Source: Synanceia verrucosa (Eukaryota > Chordata > Actinopteri > Perciformes > Synanceiidae). Taken from it: a stretch of 64,000 bases of DNA. This document shows, in pieces, positions 1 through 12,300 of the stretch. A model generated the notes under the pieces. That model was given only the letters and a program-made list of their open reading frames with translations, had not been told where the DNA came from and made no database searches. Made by a program: the position numbers and the translations under genes. The stretch covers positions 1,799,001-1,863,000 of the forward strand of contig CM056559.1 of assembly GCA_029721515.1 (NCBI GenBank), read 5' to 3'. How positions within the stretch are numbered: the stretch's first letter is position 1; each line of letters opens with the position of its first letter.

Positions 1-132
1 CAGCGTGCAGCTGTCATTCAGACTGTGAGGATATATGATGAAGATGTGTCTGATCTCTGTCTGTCTTATTCAACATGTTGTCCACAACAATAGAGGCGTC
101 CTCTGAAATATCACGTCTTTTTACTGTTTCAG

Positions 133-200
133 GAGGAAAAAGGAAGGCGAGGAAAAAGGAATCGTTTATTTCACTGTATTTCCATCAGAAAGAAGCATAA
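133..200 (+). CDS. Possible terminal coding exon of an unidentified + strand gene
   Basis: A good splice acceptor (pyrimidine-rich tract ending in ACTGTTTCAG) ends at 132. It is followed by a short purine-rich stretch that reads, in one frame, as a basic tail containing KRKARKK and stops at TAA 198-200. About 65 bases on there is an AATAAA (267-272), then eight bases, then eleven A. Acceptor, short open tail, poly(A) signal and A-run in this order is what the last exon of a gene looks like. All three forward frames are open through most of the piece, so the coding frame is uncertain and the protein cannot be named. A retroposon tail is the main alternative. Confidence 0.3.
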
Positions 201-266
201 TGACAGAGCATCACATGCACTTATATGCACTTAAAAGCTTGTAAACTTTTGTATCTCAAAATCTGA

Positions 267-272
267 AATAAA
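267..272 (+). promoter_or_regulatory. Candidate polyadenylation signal AATAAA
   Basis: AATAAA lies 8 bases before a run of eleven A (281-291). It fits the 3' end of the putative exon at 133-200, giving a 3' UTR of about 80 nt. The genomic A-run could equally be the tail of a retroposed copy. Confidence 0.35.
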
Positions 273-291
273 GATTTTGGAAAAAAAAAAA

Positions 292-1100
292 GGAACAAAC
301 TGAGGAGCTGGTGATCCTGGTGAGGAACCAGGAAATCTGCAGGGAGTGTAGCCTGATGTGCTGACTCCTGATGCTGATGTGAATTCACCACCAAGCTGAG
401 TGGAAAATAATGATAAGACTACTAATAACTAAAATAATAAGTGTTTATCTCCCTTTATTAAAAAGTCCTGCCTGTTCCCTCGTTCAGTGACTACATCAAT
501 AACTTTTCATTTTGTATATAGTGGCAAACCATTGTGAAAAATGAATGCTCATTCAATTAATGTCCAATGTTCACGTCTCTGAACACTTTTTTGCCCTGAG
601 TTCAATACAGTTTTAATTTTTTTGAGATATCAGAAGGGAATGTGGACCAGGGTCCAATGAAATTATTAATAATGCTGAGTCAAGTGTTGCTTTTAAAAAA
701 AGTTAATTTTCACAGCAGACAAATGTGTTGTTTGGTAATTTGGTAAAAACGTTATCAGCCTATACATATGGGTTAGAAGGAGCCTGCTGCACCTGCTGGA
801 TGGTTTGGAAAGTCTTTATCATGTTATCCATATGATTGATCACCATTAGGATGAACGATGTGTCCTCTGGAAAAGTCAGTGTTGACTTTTTTTTAACCAC
901 AGTTTTGTTTTGTACTTCACTAACGCCACAATATAAACTTAGCAAAGTTTTTTAGTTTCAATTCACAGTTGTGTTTTTTTCTTGTAGTGGTAAAAAAAGT
1001 GGTTCATGTTGGTGACAAAATACAGGTTTGGGAAAAAAATACAACATGATTGAACTACGTTTGTACAGTGAAACTGAACTTTATGACCACAGGACACAAC
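292..1100. other. AT-rich non-coding stretch
   Basis: No coding region, RNA gene or clear repeat unit recognised. Short open frames here have no domain or splice context. Confidence 0.5.
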
Positions 1101-1119
1101 AATCGGCTGATTATAAAGT

Positions 1120-1500
1120 GAAATGTCAAACCCTGGACTCAGCTGTCTTCTGTTTACATCCATAAACCTGGTCTCCACTCATATGCCGATGACACACAAC
1201 TCTTCAGCACTCAACCATCCACTCAGCTTCCACTACAATCCCTCATCAGCTGCCTGCAAAACACCAGAGCCTGGACGTCTGCCGACCTCCCAAACAGAAA
1301 CAACAGAAGTCATGGTTGTGGCATTAAGGTGCTGCTTCAGGAGGTTAGAGACCTCCTCCTGGACTTCGATGGCCCCTCCATCTCAACCCTGCAGTCTGTA
1401 ACCTTGTCTTTCCACTCGATTACCACTCACTGATTCTGTTTCAGAAATCCTCGCCGATGACATCACCATCACCTCCTGGACTTCAGAATTTGCTTGCCCA
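1120..1500 (+). pseudogene. Remnant of a LINE reverse transcriptase (L2-like)
   Basis: In the frame starting at 1179 the DNA reads SYADDTQLFS. The YADD at 1182-1193 is the catalytic motif of reverse transcriptase as found in L2-type non-LTR retrotransposons, where it is followed by TQLY/F and a polar segment. The downstream sequence continues with residues of the expected kind (TQPSTQLPLQSLISCLQNTR) before the frame decays. There is no intact flanking domain, and the fragment is only a few hundred bases long, so it is a dead copy. Family assignment beyond L2-like is from memory of the motif. Confidence 0.6.
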
Positions 1501-1615
1501 CCTACAAAGACCTCTCCACCTGCTTCAATAGTTCACCCACCTCTACTGCCATGAATTAACAGTATTTTTCATGTTTCTGTAATGGGTAATCCACCAGTAT
1601 GTTCAAGCACCTATG

Positions 1616-1850
1616 TTATGTTTTCATCGGGGCTTGTTAGTTTGTTGGTTTGCAAAGTAACTCAAAAAGTTATGGACAGTTTTTGACAAAATTTTCAGGG
1701 TTGGTCAGAGGTGGCCTAACTTAAAACTGATTAAATTTTGGTTCAGTGGCACCACCAAAATTTAATTTAATTTTGTCAAAATCCATCCATAACTTTTTGA
1801 GTTATTTTGTAAACCAACAAACAAACAAACAAACCCTGGTGAAAACATAC
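1616..1850. mobile_element. Foldback / MITE-like element with inverted arms of about 85 bp
   Basis: The left arm (about 1616-1700) contains TTTGTTGGTTTGCAAAGTAA, then a stretch with CTCAAAAAGTTATGGA, then TTTTGACAAAATTTT. The right arm (about 1765-1850) is its imperfect reverse complement (AATTTTGTCAAAATCCATCC, CATAACTTTTTGAGTTA, AAACCAACAAAC). The spacer is about 65 bp. Long inverted arms with no coding capacity suggest a non-autonomous DNA transposon or foldback element. I did not find a clear target duplication. Confidence 0.6.
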
Positions 1851-1859
1851 CTTCCTTGG

Positions 1860-2720
1860 CAGAGGTAATGATGAAATAGAATTATTGTTGTTATCCAGGA
1901 ATTTATACATTTATTGTGTATAAAAAAACAGCTATTTCCTGTCATTCCTGAAAAGAAAAATGTGTTTTATTGGTTGATTTTTATTCTGGATTAATTCCAG
2001 TGTTCTGCCTCAAATTTGGGTCTAAAAAGGTGAATTCAGTTTAAATTCCTCAACCCTGTTCAAAATGGTGAAGAGTAGTGAACTCAGTGAGTTAAAGCTC
2101 TAAAATAATGCTGGAGGCTCTAAAACGTGTAAATTTAAGAAGAGTCCTACCATGACCATGGTTTCCCTTAACTAAGGGGTTTCCTTGCCTGCAGGTTTGC
2201 ATTGCGTACCAATGACACAGAAAATGGCTGAAAGTCGTGAACGTCTGTGTGATGTTGTTCTACTTCCTGTGTAAATCCACTGCCACCCATCATCTGTGCT
2301 GAAGCTCCTGGGCCTTAAATGTAGCTCCAGCCGGCAGGCCGGTCAGCAGGGGGCGCACTGCTGCTCTGGGACACTGATTTATTGGACAATTTCCCAGCAG
2401 TGTCCTCAGTAATGGGGCGGGATGAATGGCTGACCCCTTGGTGACGGAGTGGACTGGTGGGTTTGAGTCGTGTGTTATTATTTTCTATAGCTCCCTGTAA
2501 CCCTGCAGCACACAGCCCATCCAGATCTACTCTTCATCCATCCACTAATCCACCCTCTGTCATCCTTTAGCTCCACTCTGCACTCCTTCCTCTCTTCATT
2601 TCTTTATTATCTTTCCTCTCCGTTCTCTGGTTTATATTTCATAACATCCATAACAACCCTGATACAATCGTATTGCTTGTCCACAGTTCTATGTTTATAT
2701 TTTTAATGTGCCGTTTCTTT
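1860..2720. other. Non-coding, no gene seen
   Basis: Mostly AT-rich. A GC-richer patch at 2310-2470 carries the CTCF-like motif. No reading frame or splice signal worth reporting. Confidence 0.45.
2343..2358 (+). promoter_or_regulatory. CTCF-like motif
   Basis: TCAGCAGGGGGCGCAC closely matches the CTCF core consensus (C-C-A-x-x-A-G-G-G-G-G-C-G-C). It sits in a locally GC-rich patch (2310-2470) within AT-rich DNA. Occupancy is inferred only from the motif. Confidence 0.4.
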
Positions 2721-2724
2721 AATT

Positions 2725-3070
2725 AGAGCTGCAATAATCTAATTTGATAATCAATTTACAATTTCATTTCAGAGGAAAAGTCTTAAATTCTCAGTTTGCA
2801 GCTTCTTAAATGTGAATATTTCCTGGTATCTTTCCTCCTCTATGACAGTTAAGTCAAAATAAATCATAAAACATCACAGTATAGACATTCAATTATTATT
2901 TTTTTCAGATTTTAGCTTCTTAAATGTGAATATTTCTTGGTTTCTTTCCTCCTCTGTGAAAAATAACTGAGTATCTTTATCTGATCCACATTTGACACAA
3001 AATTCTGACATTCTAGAAACAAAACAATTGATCAATTAATGGCGACAATAATCAATAGCTGCAGCCCTGG
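2725..3070. repeat. Interspersed repeat, fish AGCTTCTTAAATGTGAATAT type, internally duplicated
   Basis: The block carrying CAGCTTCTTAAATGTGAATA then TTTCCTGGTATCTTTCCTCC occurs at about 2795-2845, and a near copy at about 2915-2965. The whole is framed by GAGCTGCAATAATC and a reverse-complement-like ATCAATAGCTGCAG near 3050-3065. I know this sequence as a widespread teleost interspersed element. Diverged copies appear at 22250-22680 and 26210-26430. Confidence 0.55.
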
Positions 3071-3594
3071 ACAATATTTGGTGTTTCTGGTTGACAAATG
3101 ACTGAAATAGTAAATAAAAAGTGTTTATTTTCCTGTTGAATAATCAATATCTAAAGACTACATTCAGGTTCCCCTAAAATAAGAGAGTCTGTTTTATTTA
3201 TCGATCTTCAGACACACTGTAGATGTTGACCACATTTTTCTGCTTTAGTTCACTTATTTGTTCAGTTTTCACACATGAAATATCCATCAAAGTGAACCAT
3301 TTTGGTCCAGAGATGATCTGTCCACTGACTGACTGAGGATTCTGTTCGCTATTTTTTGGGATATATTATAGAGGCGAGGAGAGAAAGTGACAGATAGTTT
3401 GTGATGGAACAACCAGCGTTATATCACAGTCAGAAATACTACAAGACAATGTGAAAAAAAAACCTTTGGAGGATCTGAGCAGTGTTTCTATATTCACACT
3501 ATGACAACGACATGCATTACACTGTCTTTAGTATGATTATCTGGTGTCTAGTTATTATCAATCTAAAATAATTACTGTTTTATTCTAAGAGTCT

Positions 3595-3870
3595 GTAAAA
3601 GCTTCATTCAGTTTTATATTTTACATCTGTTTTCTACTTTAAATCATTTCTACTTTTAAATATATTTGTTTACTTTAAATCTGTATTGTACTTTTAAATG
3701 TTTTCTTATTTAAAATCTCTGATTTCTCTTTTAAAAACTGTTCTACACTTAATCTGTTTTCTACTTTTAAATATTTTTTATTTAAATTTTAAAACAGTTT
3801 TCTTCTTAAAAATATGTTTTCTACTTTAAAGACTGTGTTTCTCCTTTATACTCTGTGTTTTCTACTGTCT
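3595..3870. repeat. Degenerate tandem repeat, TTTTCTACTTTAAATCTG-like unit
   Basis: Roughly 18-35 bp degenerate units rich in TTTCTACTTTTAAAT repeat about ten times. Low-complexity, T-rich on the + strand. Confidence 0.5.
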
Positions 3871-3950
3871 TTGTCCTCTATTGTCCCTGTCCTCCCTCTG
3901 CCTCTGGACCACCTCTGCTTCTCTGAGGAGATAATGGAACACTCCACTTT

Positions 3951-3981
3951 CCTGAACCCAGCTGAGGCAGCTGGGTTCAGG
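3951..3981. repeat. Perfect hairpin, 14-bp arms, 3-nt loop
   Basis: CCTGAACCCAGCTG (3951-3964), AGG, CAGCTGGGTTCAGG (3968-3981). The arms are exactly complementary. Confidence 0.8.
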
Positions 3982-4559
3982 TGAATCCAGTTTCCTGTGG
4001 AGCTCTGGAGCTCTACACTGTTTCTGCTGTCAGTATGAAATACTGTCTACTTTATGTCCTTCGTTTATTGTGGGGAACTGACCTTTTTATTCAGACTCAA
4101 ATAAGCTTCAAAGGATATGTTGTACATTATGTTTGTCATTATATTTTATCAAAAAGACCATTTGTAAGTCTGCATAGTGATAGATGATACAACACTGAGT
4201 GGCCATGATTAAAAATATGTTAATAAAATTGCTGCTACAAAAACGTGTTTAAAACATAATCCTGAAAAATGTGTCTACATGTGTTCTTTTAATGTTATGA
4301 TACAAAAAAAAACTTCCTCATTTTTCTATTCTATTTTAGTTTTCCTCTGAATGTCCATTGTTAATTTCCACTATAGTTTTTTCAAAATAAACTTCTGTGT
4401 TCACAGGAAACTACTTGGTGAGGTTCAGGTTAGAGTTAAGATGATGGTTAACTTACTCACTTTAGGTTTAAATAAAACTGGATAATAATGTAAGTTAGTG
4501 GTTAAATATGTCACTTCAAAGTCAATTAAAACCTTTCGGGCTGTCTGTGTTCAGTTGTT

Positions 4560-4640
4560 CTGAGCTTCTGTCACTTCTGGGTGCATAAAAACCAAGATGG
4601 CGACTGCCCAATAAAGTTCAAAGCTTCAAAACCTGTGAGT
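4560..4640. repeat. Fragment of an interspersed repeat containing a YY1-like CCAAGATGGCGAC
   Basis: GGGTGCATAAAAACCAAGAT then GGCGACTGCC. The same words recur at 21780-21840, 30280-30300 (reverse), 32160-32220 (reverse), 43160-43250 and 47150-47200, marking a dispersed family. Confidence 0.4.
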
Positions 4641-4934
4641 CTGTTGCAAGCTAGCATAAAGCTACTGTAGCGCACAGCTGGCTGTTTGAGAAGAACGACG
4701 CAAGACAAAAAAAAAAAAATTAATACTTTGCTTTCTGTCTGACCACACCTTTAACGCTGTTGAATAATATTGTTTAATAGTAAAAGTGGTGATGTTCTCT
4801 GGATATTTACTTTAGCGCTAAGCTAACATGGTGTGTGCTGTTGTTTGTTACATGAGCAGCCTGCCAGCAGCTTCCCCACATCGATCCTCTGATACGTGTT
4901 TGTGTTATTGGAAAGCACATGAACACAAACCCGC

Positions 4935-4970
4935 TCTGTACAGCTGATAGCTGCCTATCAGCTGTACAGA
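4935..4970. repeat. Perfect hairpin, 16-bp arms, 4-nt loop
   Basis: TCTGTACAGCTGATAG (4935-4950), loop CTGC, CTATCAGCTGTACAGA (4955-4970). The arms are exactly complementary. Confidence 0.8.
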
Positions 4971-5329
4971 ATCTCCTTCCTCCCCAGCGAGCAGAGAGGA
5001 TCAACAGAGCGCTGCATAAACCTCTATCACACATCGACAGTCAGCCTCGCTCATGTTCTGCTGCTTGGACACATCAGCAGCCTCCACTTCTGTTTCTGAC
5101 CTCTTTTATTCAACTATTTATCTCCATCCTTCATTCAGCCCAAACCTCCCTCCCCTTTCCACTGGACCACCTTGTGTCAGGGCTGTGATGATATGGAGCT
5201 TTTATTAACAATCAATGAGATATGGTGGTTTATCGTCACCCCACCCCCCCCGACCATTACCTAAATAAATAAAGATCAAAATGTTCTTTATACAGCCTGC
5301 TATGAATGCAGGTTTTAAACAAACAAAAA

Positions 5330-5535
5330 CAGTTTTTTGAAAAATACAGATATACTAATAAAAAATACAGATAACATAATACAAATTATTAATAAAGTGA
5401 CAAAAAATACAGCTATAGTAGTAAAAAAAATATAGATAGCATCAAAAATTATGGATACAGCAATAAAAAAATACAGATATATTAAATAAAAATAGAGATA
5501 TGATCATAAAAAAATATAGATTTTTTTTTTACAGC
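5330..5535. repeat. Degenerate A-rich tandem repeat
   Basis: Repeated AAAAAATACAGATATA-type units of about 30-40 bp, differing mainly in A-run length and in ATA/CATA spacers. Confidence 0.5.
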
Positions 5536-5599
5536 AATAACAAAAATGAAAAAGTGCCCAAATTGGCGACACAGTGTTCGGCTTTGTAACAAGATTTTC

Positions 5600-7400
5600 A
5601 GTTATTGTTGAATACAATCAAGTCAACAGAACAGCGTAAACAGCTATGGGCAGTACTACATCAGAGGGGTGTGTCTGCTATAAGCATTTAAAGTAGAAAC
5701 TGACCTGTTTATGCAACGATTCTGTCTTTATGTCAGTGTATTATGTGTGTGTTTATATAGACAGTTGACTCATCAGACGTATTGAAACCTAGAAATATTT
5801 AATATTAATGAGACAAATAAAAGAATCCCCCCTCCTTATTTTTGATGGACTGGCCCAGTGCAGAGCTGTAGTGTGAAGAGTTTTGTTCCTTTATAAAGCT
5901 TAAAAAAGGATGTTTATATTGCATATCACCGCATATGCACTCAGAACATCTATGTTCATCAATTGATCACGTAACCTTATCTAAATAATGTATTTTTATG
6001 CCTTTTTGCCTTTTCGTCACCATAGTCGATCACTGAACCACATATTGATTTGATGTAGGTTTTTAACGCCTTCCTTCCTGGGATCATCCATGCAAACATG
6101 CAAAAAGCCTTTCTAAATGCATAAAATAACATATAAAGATGATGTGAGTCCTTTGTTAATTCTACTGCTCCTCTCTTTTGAGGAATCTGACAGACTCTGG
6201 TCTCTTCTGTCGCAGCAGTGATGCAGTTTTATCGTCCACCACAGATCCCAGTTTGAGTCAAAGAGTAAGAGCAAACATGATGATCCACAACACCCACTGT
6301 CCTGCAACAAAAAGCTCCTGTGGACGAGTTCTGCCAAATGTCTGGACCCACTGATAAATGACTGATTCACAGCGAGCTGACCTGGTCTGGCTACCAAGTC
6401 CTCAGGGAGGGGGTTTCTCTCTGAAACCAGATCCAGCCTCAGCTCCCATTCTAATGACCTCAGCCCTCAATCAGCGAAACAGCCGGCGGTACTACTGCTG
6501 CTGCCGCTCACATGACAGGAAAACACACCGACTTCAGAGTCAAGATGAATAAAGACGCCTTCAGGTTTTTTTGTTTTTTTTTAATGGACTACATATGGAC
6601 TGACTGTAGATCCTGCTCTGGTCTGGTCTTGGATTGGATGGGATGGCTTTTCCAGATGTGGCGTGGTTTCCTCCAGAGAGCCAGCAGCACAGTGCAAAAT
6701 ACCTCTGATGTCAACATTATACACTCCTGCAGCCCTGATATTCACATTACCTCGGTCATACATATTCACACCCACACTTGAACGCAATAACACATGTGAT
6801 TTGCTTCACATGCAACACGCCAGACTCTGATGGACCGCCGTCCGCAGATAGCGACGCACCGATTCTGATTTTCTGCTTGGAAACCACCAAGTACTAAACA
6901 AAGTCATCAACGGGCTGCAGAACGACCTCCGAGTCATTAAAGCTGCTGCAGCGACGCCATGAAGAACAGATGAGGAATTTACTGGTGCACTGAAGTCCAG
7001 GCTCATGACTTCAGAGAGGCCTCAGGTCTGTGGAGGCTTTATCGAAAAGTACCTGAAGTACCTGATATGTAGAGCTTTAGAGGAAAAAACCTCACACCAT
7101 CCACACTCTGTGCAGAGGTAATCCACATCTGTCTGCTTCCTCACACTGTTGTTGTACTTTGTTTGTTTTAGAGAGTCTGAGGGAAATCTTATTTGTCTTT
7201 ACCAACAAAGCAATTTAAGTTTCTTTGCATAACACAGAAAAGCATCAAGAAAAATGTATAAAAACATCGAAAAGGATTGGAAAAAAAGGAGAAAATCTAT
7301 GTTTTTTATACATCTAGATAAAGCAGATGAATAAAGACATTATGCAGCACATAGGACTCTAAAAAAAGAGAAAAGCTAAATAAAAATGATCTAAAAGACA
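5600..7400. other. Non-coding stretch
   Basis: No gene recognised. The short open frames in the GC-richer part (6160-7010) overlap one another on both strands and show no protein family signature. Confidence 0.45.
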
Positions 7401-7589
7401 GTAAATCCTATAATGATCCCATGCAACTGTCCTTAAACTATCTAATGTATTATTTTGTCTTATATAAATACATTTTTGCATTTTCTGTAAATATTTTATT
7501 CCTATTGTTAGCATTACAATTCTGCTGGAAAAATTGCATTTCTGTTGTATATATCACTTCTCTGCAAATATGGGTGTTTTATATTTTAT

Positions 7590-7690
7590 ATTTTTATACT
7601 TCCTTATTTATGTGTGTCCTTAAGCTAAGAGACAAAATTTTGTTGCATGCACAATGACAATAAAGAATCTTGAATCTTGAACTTGCCTTT
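7590..7690 (+). mobile_element. LINE 3' tail fragment
   Basis: ACAAAATTTTGTTGCATGCA followed by CAATGACAATAAAGAATCTTG and a short tandem tail of CTTGAAT units. This resembles the 3' ends of L2/CR1-type fish LINEs, which finish in AATAAAG plus short direct repeats. The upstream 150 bases may be more of the same 3' UTR. Confidence 0.5.
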
Positions 7691-7699
7691 GGAAAAAGT

Positions 7700-10600
7700 G
7701 CAACAATGCCACAACTGATGTCTTTATTTCTTTCTTGGCAAAAACAGGAACTTCCAGGTGCTCTAACATACACTGACCTCACAGCTGGACCAGTTTCAGA
7801 CAGAGGTGGTGACTTAGTCATTGAAAGTTCCCTTTTATTTCCCTTGAAATGCTCCTGAAGAGGCTTTTGCTCTACTGTCTACATTAGAAACAAGCTTCTC
7901 ATCAAGGCTCGTGTACTTTCATCACTTCACAGAAGCCTCTCTTTACTGAAACAGCACAGTAACTGAGCTTACACTGGCTTCACTGGTGGACTGGTTACAC
8001 CACACGACCACAGCAACGTTTCCGTTCATTCATATTTAGCCTTCAGCGACCACCAGCCGTTTGATAGGACACGTTTTGTTCGCTTAGAATTATTATTTAT
8101 GTCTTTCCTGGCAGGTTCAGCCCAGGACATAAATCTCCCGTCTTTTATCTGGTGTTGTGAGCGGCGTTAGCTGGAAAGTGAGAAGCCAAGGATAACAGTT
8201 TCACCTCAGAAGAGAATATCAGAGAGCAGCGACACAGACTGAGGACTTCAAGCGAAAATGAAATACCTTGTTCATCCCTGCAAACTGCCATTCGAGTCAT
8301 AAGTCATCACCTAACGGCTCCGCATTTATATATTAAATTAGTCTTTTTATTGTTCTGGGGGGTGTGACGAATACGAGATGTCCTCGAGTACAAAGAGGAA
8401 GAAGAAAGGAAATATTCTAACATTTAGTGCAATTGATCTGTACTTTTTCTCACAACAGTTTAGGACAAGTTTAGAACTTGGTAAGGTTTAAGTAACAAAA
8501 CAACTCATAGTTAAGAAGAGATTGTGGTTATTTACAACGTCTTCTCGTTGAGTGCCAGCTGTTTTATAAAACAGAAAGTGCATTGTTCCAGCGTTTTGAC
8601 TCATATTTCTAGACCCACGGAATATTTTGTCCTATGTCTCTGAAAAAAATGTTTGTTTTTACCTTGTTCCATTCTTGTTTTATCAGAGGTAGAGTAGAGG
8701 ACACTTTCACCAAAATCACCACTTTTTGTCCAGATTCTGTTTGTTTTGCTCTCTAATCTCGATCGTCTCCACTTCCTGTTTTGATCTCTGTGGTGTATAC
8801 CGTCTCTTTATGCTCTGACTACATCTCCCAACATGACTCACAGGCTGTGTGAGACCACGATCGACGATCTGCTGCTGAAAAAAACACATTGACGTATTTT
8901 TACGTCTATGGCACTCAGAGTTCAGGACTTTTTAAGCAAACATGGAGCGATGCCACTATCATGATTTAGTTTCCACTACCTATCAAGGGAGATATCTTTG
9001 CCCAGTCAGCAGAAAAAAATAGCCAACAATGGTGCGGATGGAAAAAAATATGTTTGTGTTATAATAATAACAAACAAACCACTAATTACTAATTTGTACT
9101 GTTTTTGCACGGCCAACTTTTCCTTAGATGCTAAACTTCAAAATTTCCTACTTTACAGTCTAAATATTATATGTCCATCAAAAATCTATTTCTTTTTTGG
9201 TACATACTGTAAATATGTATTATTATTATTATGACATATTCTATTATTTCATTATTGTTTTTATTGTTTCCCCCTAGAGGGAATCAACTCAAAAATTCTA
9301 TTTTATAGTTTTAGGAAAGAACTACATGGTGAAAATGACACTAAACTTTATGACACAAACAAAACATCCAGTCACCAAAACAAGGCTGAAAGACGCTGAA
9401 ACACAGGAGGAAGTGTTCACCGTTATTAACGTCAGCAGAGTTTGTTTCTCTTTAGACTTTATTAGCATCAGTATTTTGGCTTTATAACTTACAAAATTGA
9501 GTAGTTATAATGAATTACCTGCTAACAATGCAATTATTATTATGATCTAATTCATGCTTTTCACCGGCTGTGATTGACAACACTGAGAAAACTCAGAGCA
9601 AATGTAAGACAGATTTAAGATAAGAAAAGAAAATTGTTCTTGAGGGAAACAACGAGAACGTCAAAGTCAAACAATCCTTCAGAGCTGAGAGTGAAGTGTG
9701 TTTTCTTCTTCCGTCAGACCTTTTTAAAGTGCGACCACAGCAAATGTGTCACCTGCCTGAAGACGACATAAATCAAACTGTCCTCAACTATTCAAAATGT
9801 ATTCAACTGTTCTTTGGAGCCATTAAATCCAAGCCGAGTCATTCTGCTGCGTCTTAATTAATTAGCCCACTTTGGAGATTTATCCTCAGTACCAATTACA
9901 GCATCTATGACTCTGTGGCAAAAATCCATCAGTGCTGCTAATATGACATCAGAAGTGACTGAGCAACTCTCCTGAACGGCATTATGGCATCAGTGAGTAG
10001 AAATGTCCTGGACAGAGCCAGAGCAATGACGACACTCAAGTCTTTAAACTCCTACTGCCATCAAAGTTGTCAAAGAGTCCTAAAATATTGTTTAAAATGA
10101 GTGCAAAACGCACTAAAACTTGATATATATCATAATATAAAGTGGTAAATGTTACAACATTAGACTGAACTCACAATTAGTTAATGTGACAAAATAAAAC
10201 TAAAAAGTAGAGAAGGTCTAACAACGTTTGAATACTTATATGATGTAATATCCTATATTAAACACTGAAAAATCTATCTTATGAACGATACACAATAGGA
10301 TTTTTAGTGGAAAAAGAGGTGGAAGATTTTCTTTTTCCAGCAATCATTTGTCCTCAAATGAAACCACCTAACAAATTAAGACAGAATCTGATGAATCCCT
10401 TCATTAATTCAGTACTTTGTACATTAATGACTGATATATATGGTTTAATCCAGCATTTGTGAATGGTTTGTACATCAGCACCACCCAGCAAAAATTCAGC
10501 TAACAAACTATGACATAATGATGTGATTAGCTGCTAATAAATGTCCTATCTGGTGCAGACATGGATTTATCCTGAAGAACGCCAAAAAAATTAGAAACCT

Positions 10601-11600
10601 CTCAATTTGTGTCCAATTTCATCACTTCAGCCACTTGATGAATCCTCTCTCAGACTTTAACAACTTCAGTTAATGAGTCAATTTAACCTGAGCTCATATC
10701 TCTCCACCAGTTCGGCGTGGATACATCTCAGGAGTGAATGTTTACATCTTGCACCTGATTTGAGGCTAAATTGAGGCTAAATCTGTGGAGGGCAGATAAC
10801 CAATGAGCTGCTGCGACGGTAAATGTTGGAGTGATGACTGTCCTGACAGCCCTCCAGCATAAAAAAATGATGTGTTTTAGTCTTTTACAGGTTTGCATGT
10901 AGGGAATAAACAAACTGAATAAAGGGATTAAAGAGGACGTTGTAATAAGAGCATAGCTGGCTGTCTAAAAGCCAAACTGACTGATCACCACATGTGCATC
11001 TTCTCGCTGCCTCTCATTTCCAAAATGTCACCTCTACAGTCAGAATAACAAGCTTTGCTTTTAGCCTGATGACTCTGCAGTTTCCACCATTCAATGGCTT
11101 TCTGGACCGAGAGGTTGAGTTATTTCACAGCTGAATGTCAAACAAGAAAATCAATGAAATTAGACCCCAGAGGCTGTCGCATGACATCATGCGCATCCTG
11201 GTGAATGCATGCGTTTGTCCATGTAAATATATGTGTGAATGTGCTGCAGGAGCACTTTAATTCACTGCAGTGTTATTACACGGAAGCGTTCATCTGTTTA
11301 GGATGCTCGCCACGTGAAGCTAAGCATGAGCCAAAGATTCAGCAGGGAGCACTGATGTCTTTGTTGTAATCAGACTGAAACCCTGCAGCAGTTGCATATC
11401 ACCGACAAGTGGAATATCTGGCTGCAAACTGGAGTGGGATTAGAAAGGCTGACTGCTCTGAAACCGAACCGGTGTGTCGCGTCCAGGGGGGACGACTCCG
11501 AAAACCATCGGTTTAGTTCTTATCAGTGCCAAACATACCATTTCTGTGTCAAAGTTTTAGGGGCATTGTTATATTCAGGAAAAAAAAAACTCTACAATTT
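7700..11600. other. Non-coding stretch, no gene seen
   Basis: Unique-looking AT-rich DNA. The segment 9820-9990, with a TTAATTAATTAG homeodomain-like core, has the balanced composition of conserved non-coding elements, but conservation cannot be judged from one sequence. Confidence 0.4.
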
Positions 11601-11639
11601 CAAGATTAAGGCTATTAAAAAACTGGATATTTTCTTAGA

Positions 11640-12300
11640 TTAAATCTGGAAATTTACAAGAATGATTACACACTCGTATATTTAAGAGAAAGAAACGGAT
11701 AATTTCTGACATTAAAGTGGAAATTCACCAGAATAAATTTCACAAATCTGTAGGATTATGAGGTCTTAAATTTATGAGGAAAAAAAAACACAAAGAAATT
11801 TCATGAGACTAAAGTGTCAAATTCATCAGAATATAATTCACAGATTATAAAGTTGTATATTTATGAGAAAAAAGTGGACATTTTTCTGAGATTGAAGCGG
11901 CAAATATACGAGACAAAAACTCAAAAATAGGAATATGTGACTTTAAGTCTGAAATTCATGAAAAAAACAACATTGATATTATTAGATTGATATTACAAGA
12001 ATAAAACTCACAAACTACCGAAAAATAAATTAATAAATTTATGAGAAAGAAACATGGTTATTTTCTGAGACCAAGGCAACAAACTTACAAGAAAAAAACA
12101 TGAATTTGGAAGATCCCAAGAAAGAAAAATATATATTTCCTGAGATAAAAGCCGCATATTTACGAGAAAAAAAAAATAATCATGAACTTGTGAGAATATA
12201 AAGCCATAAATTGTCATGACAACAACATGGATATTTTCTGAGATTAAAGCATAAAATTTACAAGATTAAACCTCACAAATCTGCCATATTACAAAGTCCG
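11640..12300. repeat. Degenerate tandem repeat, about 60-110 bp units
   Basis: Recurring modules: AAATTTACAAGAATAAAACT, ACAAATCT, TTTATGAGAAA, ATATTTTCTGAGATTAAAGC. At least six diverged copies are present. A second block of the same family lies at 13610-14030. Confidence 0.6.
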
